Shown here in pieces: positions 16,468 to 25,513 of a DNA stretch of 34,687 nucleotides. Each line of letters starts with the position of its first letter. The first letter of the stretch is position 1. The notes beneath the pieces are model-generated. The model did not search any database and was not told where the DNA came from. It saw only the letters and a program-made list of their open reading frames with translations. The DNA comes from Sideroxydans sp. (lineage in GTDB: Bacteria > Pseudomonadota > Gammaproteobacteria > Burkholderiales > Gallionellaceae). Where the stretch lies: contig DAIDAJ010000066.1 in NCBI GenBank assembly GCA_027310665.1, positions 1 to 34,687 on the forward strand, read 5' to 3'. Both the position numbers and the translations under genes were made by a program.

Positions 16468-16544
16468 TGGTGGTGATAGGTGGACTTGAACCACCGACCC
16501 CAGCATTATGAGTGCTGTGCTCTAACCAACTGAGCTATATCACC
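16468..16544 (-). tRNA. tRNA-Met (CAT), elongator
   Basis: The minus strand reads as a full cloverleaf: acceptor GGTGATA/TATCACC, D-arm with AGCTCAG-TTGGTTAGAGC, anticodon stem CAGCA/TGCTG around loop CTCATAA (anticodon CAT), T-arm GGTGG-TTCAAGT-CCACC, discriminator A and encoded CCA. The anticodon arm resembles elongator tRNA-Met, with its AGCACT-CAT-AATG context; the three G-C pairs of an initiator anticodon stem are missing, and the first acceptor pair is G-C, not the mismatch of initiators. A lysidine-type tRNA-Ile2 cannot be wholly excluded. Confidence 0.93.
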
Positions 16545-16626
16545 GTGTTCTCGCGCTTTGCAGCCGGTATTGCCTGACCGCGTACTAACAGGAAGGGCGG
16601 CATTTTGCTGATTTCACCCCCTCCTG

Positions 16627-17457
16627 TCAATTATTGCATGCAGACAGCTTGAGCTCGCTGTCGGGAAACTCCTTCTGCAGGGCATTCAGTTTGTCAGTCG
16701 TTCCAGAATCGAGGTCCTTGATGACGAACACGGTATATTTGAGTTTGCTCACGCGTTCGCCGACTTTGGCGGTGCGCACGTCCTTGGTGCGCAACATGGC
16801 GATATACTTTTCCGCGGCGTCTTGCGTCCCGAACACGCCCAGCGAGATGGCGTTCTGCCATTTCCCCTTTTCCTGCACCACGAAGTAATCCTTCACCCCG
16901 CGTTCTTTCAATTGTGCGATCTTCTTTTCCACGCTGGCGTGTTTCTTCAGCGGCGGGATATACACCCAGTAGCCATGATTGCGCTCCACTGAACGCTGCG
17001 TCAGGTTGTCGCCCAGTTTCATCAGGGAGAGCGCCTGTTGCGCGCGAGCCAGATCATCGCCGGAGAATTCGCCCCATTCGGCACAATTCGCCGCCTTGGC
17101 GGCAGTCGCCGCGGCCGCAACCGGCGCAGGCATCGATGCGGGAGCGGGTGCCGGAGCGGATGCGGGAATGGTGGGCAGGTGAGCTGGCGCGGACGCCGGT
17201 GCGGGGGCATGTGCCGGTGTGGCGGCACTTGCGGCAGAAGCCGGGGACGGAGACAAGGTCAGCGTCGGACCCGGCGTGCTGCCTGGCACTGCTGTGACAG
17301 CAGAAGCAGGCGCCTCCAGCAGCCTGATCTTGTCCGGATTCAACACCGCTTGCGCCGGTGCGACCTCCGCCTCCTCGGTCAACAGGTTACCCCAGCGCAT
17401 CCAGCCGAACAGCGCCAGGTTGGCCAGCAACAACAATCCCACGATCCACTTCGTCAT
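16627..17457 (-). CDS. SPOR-domain membrane protein
   Basis: The 276-residue protein has one N-terminal membrane segment (about 5-20), a long low-complexity Ala/Pro/Ser linker (about 45-118) and a C-terminal SPOR domain (about 160-235: GYWVYIPPLKKHASVEKKIAQL and ISLGVFGTQDAAEKYIAML). SPOR domains bind denuded glycan strands of septal peptidoglycan, so this is probably a bitopic cell-division or envelope protein with a periplasmic SPOR. It overlaps coaX by 4 bp and is the last gene of the birA-coaX operon, a frequent companion in betaproteobacteria. The linker DNA is repetitive and GC-rich. Confidence 0.85.
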   Translation of the reverse strand: MTKWIVGLLLLANLALFGWMRWGNLLTEEAEVAPAQAVLNPDKIRLLEAPASAVTAVPGSTPGPTLTLSPSPASAASAATPAHAPAPASAPAHLPTIPASAPAPAPASMPAPVAAAATAAKAANCAEWGEFSGDDLARAQQALSLMKLGDNLTQRSVERNHGYWVYIPPLKKHASVEKKIAQLKERGVKDYFVVQEKGKWQNAISLGVFGTQDAAEKYIAMLRTKDVRTAKVGERVSKLKYTVFVIKDLDSGTTDKLNALQKEFPDSELKLSACNN

Positions 17458-18176
17458 GCCCCGGTTTCTCCAATGATCTGCAATCCCTTCAACACCAGAT
17501 TGTCCACACGCTCGGACGGCAGGTCGAGATGCGGCTGAACCACGTCCGCCGCGCCGCCGCCGATCAGGCAGCGCACGATGCCATACCTTGCCTTCAATAA
17601 TTCGAACTGATGCCGGATCGCCCCCGCGGTAGCGCGCAGAATCCCGCTATGGATGGCATCGGCGGTGTTGAGTGGAAAATCCCGCAACACGCCTTTCTCT
17701 GCCATGAGCTGCGCGGTATTCGTCGCCAGGCTCTGCTGCATCAGGCCCGCACCGGGCAAGATCAACCCACCCAGAAATTCGCCCCGGTCAGAGAGCGCGT
17801 CGACCGTCGTCGCCGTCCCGCAATTCACGACCAGACACGCGCCGTGCACCCTATTCCATGCCGCGATCAGCGCCGCCCAGCGGTCGCTACCCAAACGCCC
17901 GGCCTGCTGATAACCGTTGCGCACGCCGCATTGCTCCCCAGACGCTGTCACGAACTCCAGCGGACATCCCCATCCGGCACAGACCGCGCGCAAGCGCTGC
18001 GCCATCGCATCGCCCGCCACGTTTGAGGCGAGGATACGCGACGGCGGCGGCAGGTCCGCGAACGCCAGCTGCAACGCCAGCCATTCGGTGTTGCCCGCCA
18101 CGCCCTGCCGCATCCATTTGCCGTCTTGCACCAGTGCCCATTTGCAGCGGCTGTTCCCGATATCCAGCAGTAACAT
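17454..18176 (-). CDS. coaX: Type III pantothenate kinase
   Basis: CoaX phosphorylates pantothenate, the first step of coenzyme A synthesis. The 240-residue protein has the ASKHA-fold motifs DIGNSRCKWA (5-14), GSDRWAALIAAW (about 95-106) and VVNCGTATTVDAL (about 115-127) with the catalytic Asp. The birA stop codon (TGA, 18177-18179) abuts the coaX ATG with no base between, close to the BirA-CoaX fusions known in Neisseria and the Baf genes of Bordetella. Strong translational coupling is likely. Confidence 0.93.
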   Translation of the reverse strand: MLLLDIGNSRCKWALVQDGKWMRQGVAGNTEWLALQLAFADLPPPSRILASNVAGDAMAQRLRAVCAGWGCPLEFVTASGEQCGVRNGYQQAGRLGSDRWAALIAAWNRVHGACLVVNCGTATTVDALSDRGEFLGGLILPGAGLMQQSLATNTAQLMAEKGVLRDFPLNTADAIHSGILRATAGAIRHQFELLKARYGIVRCLIGGGAADVVQPHLDLPSERVDNLVLKGLQIIGETGA

Positions 18177-19166
18177 TCATGCCCCCCTCAGGCTGACTTC
18201 GCCGGCGTGGAATATTTTTTCGCCCTGTTCTGTCGCCAGACGCAAGGCGCCGTCATCCGTCACTCCCATGACCGTGCCGGTAACCAGCGAACCGTCGGGC
18301 AGCGTCAGTTTCACCGGGCGCATCTGGAACACATGGTGACTCTCCCACTCGGCCCGCAATGATGCAAAACCGCGTTTTGCGAATTCGCGCAGCACTGACG
18401 CCAGATTTTTTAATGATACCGCAAGCACAAGATTGCGTTCCGGCACCGGCATGTCCAGCGAGGCAAGATCGCTCACCGCCTGGTCGATGCGTCCACGCAG
18501 CAACTCCGGTACAGTCAGGTTGAGGCCGACACCGATCACCACCGCACTGGGGCCGAGCATGTCGCCCTGCGCCTCGATCAGCACCCCTGCAAGCTTGCCC
18601 TCGTTCAATATCACGTCATTCGGCCATTTCAGCCCGATGCCCGATACGCCGAGTTCGGCCAGCGCGCGCATCATGGCGACACCGACAGCAAGGCTCAGGC
18701 CGGACAGCGCAGCCAGCCCGCTCTCGCAACGCCACAACAGGGAAAAAGTAAGCGTGTCGCCCAGGCCCGAATGCCATGTCCTGCCCAGGCGCCCTCGCCC
18801 CGCGCTCTGCCACTCCACCGCCAGCACAGTGCCGCTGGCCGCGCCCTGAAGAGCCCGTTGCAGCAACAATGCATTGCTGGAGGCAGCGTGGTCGAGTGTC
18901 TCGACGTGCACGGCACCGCGCTCGGCCCCGAGTCCGGCGCGGATCGCATCGGCGTCCAGCCACTGCAACGGTCGCGCCAGGCGGTAGCCGCGACCGCGCA
19001 CGCTGTACAGCGTCAGTCCGTAACTCCCGGCATCCCGCAAAGCGTTATTCACGGTGGCGCGAGTCACGCCAAATTGCCGGGCCAGCACTTCACCGGAATG
19101 GAACTCGCCGTCCGCCAGCCTGCGCAACAAGGCAAAGGTCAGCTGCCTGGGCGTATCGGCACTCAT
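18177..19166 (-). CDS. birA: Biotin-protein ligase / biotin operon repressor BirA
   Basis: BirA activates biotin and attaches it to biotin carboxyl carrier protein. The 329-residue form has an N-terminal helix-turn-helix (about 1-62, FGVTRATVNNALRDA), so it may also repress transcription, followed by the ligase core with GRGRLGRTW (biotinyl-AMP loop) and KWPND, then the C-terminal SH3-like domain. I choose the ATG at 19166, which overlaps the patatin stop by 4 bp (ATGA) and gives a length near E. coli BirA; the frame extends to 19274, which would run through the end of the patatin gene. Confidence 0.93.
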   Translation of the reverse strand: MSADTPRQLTFALLRRLADGEFHSGEVLARQFGVTRATVNNALRDAGSYGLTLYSVRGRGYRLARPLQWLDADAIRAGLGAERGAVHVETLDHAASSNALLLQRALQGAASGTVLAVEWQSAGRGRLGRTWHSGLGDTLTFSLLWRCESGLAALSGLSLAVGVAMMRALAELGVSGIGLKWPNDVILNEGKLAGVLIEAQGDMLGPSAVVIGVGLNLTVPELLRGRIDQAVSDLASLDMPVPERNLVLAVSLKNLASVLREFAKRGFASLRAEWESHHVFQMRPVKLTLPDGSLVTGTVMGVTDDGALRLATEQGEKIFHAGEVSLRGA

Positions 19167-20338
19167 TGCGGCATATCGCAGTCGGAGGCTGGCGAGCCGT
19201 AGCCAAGGAACTTGAGTATCTCCTCGCGGCGCTTCAAGGTGTCCTGATAACCGAGATCGATCAGCGCCTGGCAATATTCCTTGTCGAACAACAGGTAGCT
19301 CACCAGGTTTGCGCCGCTACGGCGCATCACTCCTGCCGAGCGCAACAGCAGGCGTATGCTCAATGGCAGACGCTGGATATACCGCTCGGCGACTTTCTCC
19401 AGGGGCTGGCTGGGCGTGATGACCAGCACGTCGATGTGGCGCATGTTGGTGGCCAACCTCAATTCCTCGGGAATCAGGCTGACAGTCTGATTCATTCGTT
19501 CCAGACGCTCCAGGTCGACTTCCAGCCCATCCAGGAAAATACTGTCCAGCGCATGCCCGGCGATCTGCGCCAGCGTGGGATAAGTGTCCATCCTGTGGCG
19601 CCGCCCTTCTTCGTCGTCCTCGTGCCAGGCTCCCATCAGCAGCACCTTGTCGGCCCCCAGATGCAGCGCCGAGCTGATCGGCGCGATCTGGCGCACGGAG
19701 CCATCGCCGAAATATTCGCGGTGGATGCGCACGGCCGGAAATATGAAAGGGATGGCAGATGAAGCCAGCAGGTGTTCGATCCCGATCTTGGTCTCCACGC
19801 CGAGGCGGCGGGCGCGTTTCCAGGGCTGTATCCCCGGGGCACCCTGATAGAACGTGACCGAGTGGCCCGAGCCGTAACCGGAGGCCGTGATGCTCAGGGC
19901 ATGCAGCGCGCCCGCGTCGATGCTCTCCTGGATCCGGTCGCCGGGCAGCGCCTGTTCCAGGAATGTTGCCAGCGGGGAATTATCCAGTAGCGAGATGTGG
20001 CGCATGCGATTGATGCCGAGCAGACTCAACACCAAGCCGGCTATCCAGCGACCGCTGTTCTTCAAAACGCCGAGAGCGTCGGAACGGTAAATATCGCTCA
20101 CGTGGGCGGTGGTCCATATCCCGAGCAGATATCTCACGCCCTTGCGAAAGTGCAGCGCATTCACCGCCAGCGTCACCGCGTTCAGCGCGCCGGCCGACGT
20201 GCCGCAGATGACCTGGAACGGGTTGCGAGCGCGGCGCGGCATGAACTCCGCGATGGCCTTCAGTGCGCCGACCTGGTAGGCCGCGCGCGCGCCGCCGCCG
20301 GTCAGTATGAGTCCGATCTTTTGCGGGGGCAGGCTCAT
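19163..20338 (-). CDS. Patatin-like phospholipase
   Basis: The 391-residue protein is a Ser/Asp-dyad lipid acyl hydrolase. The oxyanion segment GGGARAAYQVG (about 14-24), the nucleophile elbow GTSAGALNA (Ser48) and the DGS motif with the catalytic Asp (DGSVRQ, Gly replaced by Ser at the last place of DGG) are all visible. A hydrophobic stretch near 90-110 suggests peripheral membrane contact. No signal peptide or type V autotransporter domain is present, so it is cytoplasmic or membrane-associated. It lies 14 bp after the small coiled-coil gene and overlaps birA by 4 bp. Confidence 0.9.
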   Translation of the reverse strand: MSLPPQKIGLILTGGGARAAYQVGALKAIAEFMPRRARNPFQVICGTSAGALNAVTLAVNALHFRKGVRYLLGIWTTAHVSDIYRSDALGVLKNSGRWIAGLVLSLLGINRMRHISLLDNSPLATFLEQALPGDRIQESIDAGALHALSITASGYGSGHSVTFYQGAPGIQPWKRARRLGVETKIGIEHLLASSAIPFIFPAVRIHREYFGDGSVRQIAPISSALHLGADKVLLMGAWHEDDEEGRRHRMDTYPTLAQIAGHALDSIFLDGLEVDLERLERMNQTVSLIPEELRLATNMRHIDVLVITPSQPLEKVAERYIQRLPLSIRLLLRSAGVMRRSGANLVSYLLFDKEYCQALIDLGYQDTLKRREEILKFLGYGSPASDCDMPQ

Positions 20339-20352
20339 TCTCGCCTCAACGA

Positions 20353-20592
20353 CTAGGCTTCATCCTGCTCCGCATGGACCGCTTCCAGTGCGTCCTTCAG
20401 TGTCTCCTCGGGCAAGGCGTTCAGCGTCTCCGACAGCATCTCCGCCGCCTCTATCGCGTTGGGTTGCAGCAATGCGGCGTCCGCATTGGCCACCAGCACG
20501 GCGGCCGCACCCACCACCTTGAGCAGACGGGCGCGCTCGTTCATCAGCATCTCGATTTCCTGGCTGAGCAGTTCGACTTCATGCTTGTTCAT
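20353..20592 (-). CDS. Small alpha-helical hypothetical protein
   Basis: A 79-residue acidic protein. The N-terminal half (about 3-25) looks like a coiled coil (VELLSQEIEMLMNERARLL), then a hydrophobic Ala/Val stretch (26-41) that is borderline for a membrane segment, then two amphipathic helices. It sits 9 bp after maeB and 14 bp before the patatin gene on the same strand, so it is very probably co-transcribed. I do not recognise the family; the position argues that it is real. Confidence 0.65.
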   Translation of the reverse strand: MNKHEVELLSQEIEMLMNERARLLKVVGAAAVLVANADAALLQPNAIEAAEMLSETLNALPEETLKDALEAVHAEQDEA

Positions 20593-20601
20593 TGCTTCCC
20601 C

Positions 20602-22872
20602 TTAATGTTTTTTCACGCCGGCTACCGCCAGCGCGCTCATGTTCACAAGACGGCGCACCGTCGCAGTCGTTGTCAGGATATGTACCGACTTGTTCGCGCC
20701 CAGCAGGATGGAGCCGATGGTGATGCCTTCGCCCCCCGTGATCTTGAGCAGATTGTAGGCGATATTCGCCGCATCCAGATTCGGCATGATGAGCAGGTTT
20801 GCTTCGCCCTTGAGGCGCGAAGCCGGGAACGCCTGCAGACGCAGGGTCTCCGACAGCGCCGCATCGCCGTGCATCTCGCCCTCCACCTCCAGCTCCGGTG
20901 CGAGCTGCTCAAGCAACTCGCGCGCACGGCTCATTTTCTGCGCCGAGGCATCCTTGTGGCTGCCGAAATTGGAGTGCGACAACAGCGCCTCCTTGGGGGT
21001 CAGGCCGAAACGGCGCACTTCTTCCGCGGCCAGCATCGTCATCGCGGCAACCTGCTCGGCGGTCGGGTCGAGATTCACGTGCGTGTCGCATATGAAAACG
21101 GTGTTTTTGGGCAGCATCAGGATATTCATCGCTGCATACACGTTCGCCCCAGGATGCTGGCCGATGACCTCGTTGATATACCGCAGATGGCTCAGCGGCT
21201 GCGACACGGTCCCGCACAGCATGGCATCGGCCGCATCCATGCGCACCAGCATGGCGGCGATCAGCGTGTTGCGGCGCCGCATCTCGCGCTTGGCCGTCTC
21301 CGGCGTCACACCCTGGCGTTGCATGACACGATGATATTCCGCGCAGTATTCCCGGTAGCGGCTGTCGAACTCGGGGTTCACCAGTTCGAAATGCTCGCCT
21401 GCGCGTATGCGCAGGCCCAGCTTGGCGATGCGCTGCTCGATCACGGCCGGACGGCCGACCAGGATGGGATGGGCAAGGCCTTCGTCCACCACGATCTGCA
21501 CCGCGTGCAACACGCGCTCGTCCTCCCCCTCGGCATACACCAGGCGTTTCGGGTACTTCTTGGCAAGGCTGAACACCGGTTTCATCAGCATGTTCGAGTG
21601 GTAGAGGAACTGCGACAGCTGTTCGCGGTACGCCTCCATATCGGCGATGGGGCGTTCCGCCACGCCGCTGTCCATCGCCGCCTGTGCGACCGCGGGCGCG
21701 ATACGCGTGATCAGGCGCGGATCGAATGGCTTGGGGATCAGGTGTTCGGCACCGAAGGAAAGGTTCTCCTCGCCATATACCGCCGCCACCTCATCCGACT
21801 GTTCGGCCTCGGCCAGTTCGGCGATGGCGTATACCGCCGCCCTCTTCATCGCTTCGTTGATGGTGGTCGCACCGACGTCCAGCGCGCCCCGGAAGATGTA
21901 GGGGAAGCACAGCGCGTTGTTCACCTGGTTCGGATAATCGGAACGGCCGGTCGCCATGATGGCATCCGAGCGCACGGCTTTGACCTGTTCCGGCATGATT
22001 TCGGGGGTGGGGTTGGCCAGGGCGAAGATCAGCGGCCTGTCCGCCATCTGCTTGACCATTTCCGGCTTGAGCACCCCGCCCGCGGACAAGCCCAGGAACG
22101 CATCCGCCCCGGCGATGACTTCCCCGAGCGTGCGCGCGGAAGTCTCCACCGCGTAACGCGCCTTGTTGTCGTCCATTTCTTCGGTCCGGCCTTTGTACAC
22201 GACGCCCTTGATATCGGTGACGATGATGTTCTCCATCTTCACGCCGAGGTCGACCAGCATGTCCAGACAGGCCAATGCGGCCGCACCCGCGCCGCTCACC
22301 ACCAGCTTGATCTTCGCGATGTCTTTACCTACCACCTTGAGTCCATTCAGCAGTGCCGCCCCGACGATGATGGAAGTACCGTGCTGGTCGTCATGGAACA
22401 CCGGGATGCGCATGCGTTCACGCAGCTTGCGCTCGATGTAAAAACACTCGGGCGCCTTGATGTCTTCCAGGTTGATGCCGCCGAAAGTGGGCTCCAGCGC
22501 GGCAATGATGTCCACCAGCTTGTCCGGATCGCGCTCGTTGATCTCCAGGTCGAAAACGTCGATGCCGGCGAACTTCTTGAACAGCACGCCCTTGCCTTCC
22601 ATCACCGGCTTCGCCGCCAGCGGCCCGATGTTGCCCAGACCCAGCACCGCCGTTCCGTTGGTGATGACCGCCACCAGATTGGCACGCGCCGTCATGTTGC
22701 GGACTTCCGCCGGGTTTTCCACGATAAGCTCGCACGCCGCCGCCACGCCGGGCGAATACGCCAGGGACAGATCGCGTTGAGTGATCATCGGCTTGGTGGA
22801 ATTGACCGAGATTTTTCCGGCTGGTGAATGACGGTGATATTGCAGTGCGGCTTCGCGTAGTTGTTTGTCCAT
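20602..22872 (-). CDS. maeB: NADP-dependent malic enzyme (malic-Pta fusion)
   Basis: MaeB decarboxylates malate to pyruvate with NADPH production. The 756-residue protein has a malic-enzyme half (about 1-425; [38 protein letters not shown]) and a C-terminal phosphotransacetylase-like domain (about 430-750), which in this class is regulatory and senses acetyl-CoA. I place the start at 22872 ([13 protein letters not shown]), which matches the E. coli MaeB N-terminus; the frame extends to 23040, but those 56 residues are unrelated. It heads the leftward operon and is divergent from the alpha/beta hydrolase gene. The nearby mqo is another malate-using enzyme. Confidence 0.93.
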   Translation of the reverse strand: MDKQLREAALQYHRHSPAGKISVNSTKPMITQRDLSLAYSPGVAAACELIVENPAEVRNMTARANLVAVITNGTAVLGLGNIGPLAAKPVMEGKGVLFKKFAGIDVFDLEINERDPDKLVDIIAALEPTFGGINLEDIKAPECFYIERKLRERMRIPVFHDDQHGTSIIVGAALLNGLKVVGKDIAKIKLVVSGAGAAALACLDMLVDLGVKMENIIVTDIKGVVYKGRTEEMDDNKARYAVETSARTLGEVIAGADAFLGLSAGGVLKPEMVKQMADRPLIFALANPTPEIMPEQVKAVRSDAIMATGRSDYPNQVNNALCFPYIFRGALDVGATTINEAMKRAAVYAIAELAEAEQSDEVAAVYGEENLSFGAEHLIPKPFDPRLITRIAPAVAQAAMDSGVAERPIADMEAYREQLSQFLYHSNMLMKPVFSLAKKYPKRLVYAEGEDERVLHAVQIVVDEGLAHPILVGRPAVIEQRIAKLGLRIRAGEHFELVNPEFDSRYREYCAEYHRVMQRQGVTPETAKREMRRRNTLIAAMLVRMDAADAMLCGTVSQPLSHLRYINEVIGQHPGANVYAAMNILMLPKNTVFICDTHVNLDPTAEQVAAMTMLAAEEVRRFGLTPKEALLSHSNFGSHKDASAQKMSRARELLEQLAPELEVEGEMHGDAALSETLRLQAFPASRLKGEANLLIMPNLDAANIAYNLLKITGGEGITIGSILLGANKSVHILTTTATVRRLVNMSALAVAGVKKH

Positions 22873-23026
22873 GACTCTTTTGTAAATACCTGTATGAATC
22901 CCTCGCCAATTATAGCGCAGCGGGCCGCAGCGCTGCATGCTGATGACCGGCCTGCACAGACTTGCCGAACAGCGCGCGGGCGGATTTGCTAGAATGCCGC
23001 CCCCTCTCGTTACCAACCTGGATTTG

Positions 23027-23842
23027 ATGAGCCCAATCACGCTTGCCGGCGGTGAACATGCCGTGATGCTGATCCACGGACTGCAAAGTAGCCCGGCCGA
23101 ACTCCTGCCGCTCGCGAAACGCCTGCAGCAGGCCGGTTACACGGTGCATCTGCCGCACATCGCCGGCTACGGCTTCGAGCACGGCGACACGCCGCGCTCG
23201 GTCACCCATTGGCGGGACTGGCACGCCAAGGCCCTGGAAGAGTTCCGCGCTTTGAAGCGGCAATACAAAACCGTGGCGCTGGGGGGACTGTGCATCGGCG
23301 GAACCCTGTCACTCAGTATCGCGGCAGAGCTGGGTGACGAGGTTGCCGCGTTGACACTGCTGTCGACCACTCTGTGGTACGACGGCTGGGCCATGCCCTG
23401 GTACCGGTGCTTTCGCTATCTCGGCTACATCTGGCCGATCCGCTACTGGTACACCTACAAGGAACGCGAGCCCTTCGGCCTCAAGAACGAACAATTGCGC
23501 CGCTGGGTCGCGCGCGAAATGGCACACAAGGACGCCTCCATGGTCGGCGCCAGCCGGCTGAACCTGCCCGCCATCCAGGAAGCGGAGCGCATGATCGCCG
23601 CCGTCAAGAAGACGATGTCGCGCATCACCGCCCCCGCCATCATCATTCACGCTGTGGAAGACGAAGTCGCCTCGCCGCGCAGCGCTTACTATATCGCCCA
23701 GCACATCGGCTCCAGGACAGTGGAAAGCGTGATGCTGCACAACAGCTACCACATGATCACCGTGGACAACGACAGGGAGCAGGTGGCCTCGGATACCATC
23801 CGTTTCTTCGAAAGCGCACGCCCCCAACATACCCCTGCCTGA
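23027..23842 (+). CDS. Alpha/beta hydrolase with cysteine at the nucleophile position
   Basis: The 271-residue protein has an alpha/beta-hydrolase fold of the carboxylesterase/monoacylglycerol lipase kind: oxyanion HGLQSSPAEL (about 17-26), nucleophile elbow GLCIG (87-91), acid D212 in VEDEVASP and H242 in NSYHMITVD. The usual GxSxG serine is a cysteine (C89), as in dienelactone hydrolases. An aromatic-rich insert (about 117-145) forms the likely lid. I chose the ATG at 23027, just before the first strand; ATGs upstream (22937 onward) would add residues with no family match. An ACP and a ketosynthase follow on the same strand, so the substrate may be an acyl-thioester; this is inference. Confidence 0.82.
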   Translation: MSPITLAGGEHAVMLIHGLQSSPAELLPLAKRLQQAGYTVHLPHIAGYGFEHGDTPRSVTHWRDWHAKALEEFRALKRQYKTVALGGLCIGGTLSLSIAAELGDEVAALTLLSTTLWYDGWAMPWYRCFRYLGYIWPIRYWYTYKEREPFGLKNEQLRRWVAREMAHKDASMVGASRLNLPAIQEAERMIAAVKKTMSRITAPAIIIHAVEDEVASPRSAYYIAQHIGSRTVESVMLHNSYHMITVDNDREQVASDTIRFFESARPQHTPA

Positions 23843-23853
23843 CGCTCGACTTC

Positions 23854-23862
23854 TGCTATAAT
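23854..23862 (+). promoter_or_regulatory. Extended -10 promoter before the ACP gene
   Basis: TGCTATAAT is a perfect TGnTATAAT extended -10. It lies 33 bp before the GTG start of the ACP gene and 12 bp past the hydrolase stop, with no good -35, as is usual for this type. It would allow the ACP-ketosynthase pair to be transcribed apart from the hydrolase. Confidence 0.55.
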
Positions 23863-23894
23863 CGTAACTAATTTGTTACTGGAAACAAGCAACT

Positions 23895-24143
23895 GTGAGC
23901 TCCCTGCAAACTATACAAAGCATGATGGTCAAGCAGTTCGACCTCAAACCGGAAGACCTTACGCCTGAGGCAACTTTGGAAAGCCTGGGGCTGGATTCGC
24001 TCTCGGTGATCGAGTTCACGTTCAATCTTGAGGACGAGCTGAAGATCACCATGCCCGAAGAACGCGTCGAGCTCAAGACGCTGCAGGACGTGGTCAATCT
24101 GGTGGACAAGCTGATCGCCGAGCAAAAAGGCGCCGCGCAGTAG
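23895..24143 (+). CDS. Acyl carrier protein
   Basis: The 82-residue protein has the phosphopantetheine site GLDSLSVIE with Ser35 and the acidic helix II of ACPs. It is not adjacent to fabD/fabG, so it is a dedicated second carrier and not the main AcpP. The start is a GTG with GGAAAC ahead of it; no ATG lies before the conserved part. The ketosynthase starts 5 bp after its stop, so the two probably act together. Confidence 0.88.
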   Translation: MSSLQTIQSMMVKQFDLKPEDLTPEATLESLGLDSLSVIEFTFNLEDELKITMPEERVELKTLQDVVNLVDKLIAEQKGAAQ

Positions 24144-24148
24144 GCACC

Positions 24149-25390
24149 ATGGACCGGCGTGTCGTCATCACCGGGCTGGGTATCATCTCCCCGGTTGGGA
24201 AAAGCCCCACCGAATTCTTCGGCAACCTGATGGCAGGCCGTTCCGGCATCAAGCGCCTGCAGACGGACTTCATCGAACAGCTCTCCATCCGCATCGGTGC
24301 CCAGATTGACGGATTCGACCCCACCGCATATTTCAGCAAGATCCAGCTCAGCGGCATCGAACGTTTCAGCCAGTTCGCGCTGGTTGCCGCCGAACAGGCC
24401 GTGCAGGATGCGCAACTGGAACTCTCCGAAACGGAATATCCGCGCGCGGGCGTCTGCATGGGTTCCTGCCTGGGAGGCGCCGGCACGCTCGAAGACGGCT
24501 ACATCGAAACGCTCCTGCGCAACCCGCCGCGCGTCAAGCCGCTGAGCGTGCTGCTCAGCATGAACAATGCCGCTGCCTCGCACGTTTCCATCAAATACCA
24601 CCTGCAAGGCGCAAACATGACTTACGCCACCGCCTGCTCTTCCTCGGCCATCGCCGTGGGCGAAGCCTATCGCCAGATCCGGCACGGTTATGCCGATGTG
24701 ATGCTGGCGGGCGGCTCGGAAGCGATGCTGACGCTGGGCGCGATGAAGGCTTGGGAGGCTCTGCGCACACTGGCGCCGGAAGATCCGAACGATGCGGGAG
24801 CGTCGTGTAAACCGTTCTCGAAGAATCGCAACGGACTGGTACTCGGCGAGGGTGCTGCCGTTCTGGTCCTGGAAGATGCAGAGCGCGCGCTGAAACGCGG
24901 CGCGAAGATCTATGCGGAACTGGTCGGCTACGATTGCTCGTCGGATTCCAGCCATATCACCAAGCCGGATGCCGCCGGGCAGACGCGCACCATGCTCAAC
25001 GCCTTGCGCGTGGCGCAATTGCGGCCGCAGGACATCCACTACATCAACGCCCATGGCACAGCCACGCTGGCCGGCGACATCGAAGAGACCAAAGCCATCA
25101 GGCAAGTGTTCGGCGCGCACGCAGCCAGAGTTCCGGTCAGTTCGACCAAGTCCATGCACGGCCACCTGATGGGCGCGACCGGCGCGGTCGAATTCATGGC
25201 AGCGGTGCTGGCCTTGCACAACCAGGCCATTCCGCCGACCATCAACCTGCACGAACCCGACCCCGAGTGCGACCTGGATTACGTGCCCAACCAGGGGCGC
25301 AGCAACGTCAAACTCGACGCCGTGATGTCGAACTCCTTCGCCTTCGGCGGCAGCAACGCGGTATTGATCGCGAAGCGCTTCGGCGGCTGA
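24149..25390 (+). CDS. Beta-ketoacyl-ACP synthase (KAS II/FabF-type)
   Basis: The 413-residue thiolase-fold enzyme condenses acyl chains with malonyl-ACP. The Cys-His-His triad is intact: C163 in TACSSSA, H302 in NAHGTAT and H339 in STKSMHGHLMGATG; the C-terminal NSFAFGGSN loop is present. Length equals FabF, but the active-site context TACSSSAIAVG differs from housekeeping FabF (TACASGAHAIG), as in secondary-metabolite or specialised-lipid synthases. With the adjacent ACP and hydrolase it could form a small pathway for an unusual fatty acid or lipid modification; the product cannot be told. Confidence 0.88.
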   Translation: MDRRVVITGLGIISPVGKSPTEFFGNLMAGRSGIKRLQTDFIEQLSIRIGAQIDGFDPTAYFSKIQLSGIERFSQFALVAAEQAVQDAQLELSETEYPRAGVCMGSCLGGAGTLEDGYIETLLRNPPRVKPLSVLLSMNNAAASHVSIKYHLQGANMTYATACSSSAIAVGEAYRQIRHGYADVMLAGGSEAMLTLGAMKAWEALRTLAPEDPNDAGASCKPFSKNRNGLVLGEGAAVLVLEDAERALKRGAKIYAELVGYDCSSDSSHITKPDAAGQTRTMLNALRVAQLRPQDIHYINAHGTATLAGDIEETKAIRQVFGAHAARVPVSSTKSMHGHLMGATGAVEFMAAVLALHNQAIPPTINLHEPDPECDLDYVPNQGRSNVKLDAVMSNSFAFGGSNAVLIAKRFGG

Positions 25391-25453
25391 TCGTTTCAGT
25401 CGCGACACCCTCGCCGTCGCTTCATCAACCAAACCGGGAAACACTGGATAGAC

Positions 25454-25481
25454 CCGTTCGCCCCGGACGCAGCCGAAGGGG
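25454..25481 (+). repeat. Degenerate REP-like repeat
   Basis: CCGTTCGCCCC at one end and GAAGGGG at the other match the family at 1416 and 6816, but the centre differs. It lies between the convergent ketosynthase and mqo genes. Confidence 0.4.
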
Positions 25482-25513
25482 CATCACGAACAGGCGACAT
25501 ATCTTCCCGGCTG

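Noticed and set aside
17000-17330. Possible tandem repeat DNA
   Set aside because: It is the low-complexity Ala/Pro linker of the SPOR protein, not an independent repeat or CRISPR.
19167-19274. 36 extra N-terminal residues for birA
   Set aside because: The extension lies within the patatin gene and precedes the helix-turn-helix; the 4-bp ATGA junction at 19163-19166 explains the real start.
20374-22827. An 817-codon open frame on the plus strand
   Set aside because: It is antisense to maeB, which has full-length family likeness; long open antisense frames are common in GC-rich genes. Same reasoning for those at 12400-14211, 10331-11752, 25619-27040 and 25998-28220.
22873-23040. 56 extra N-terminal residues for maeB
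   Set aside because: MaeB orthologues begin at MDKQL; the extension overlaps the divergent hydrolase gene start.
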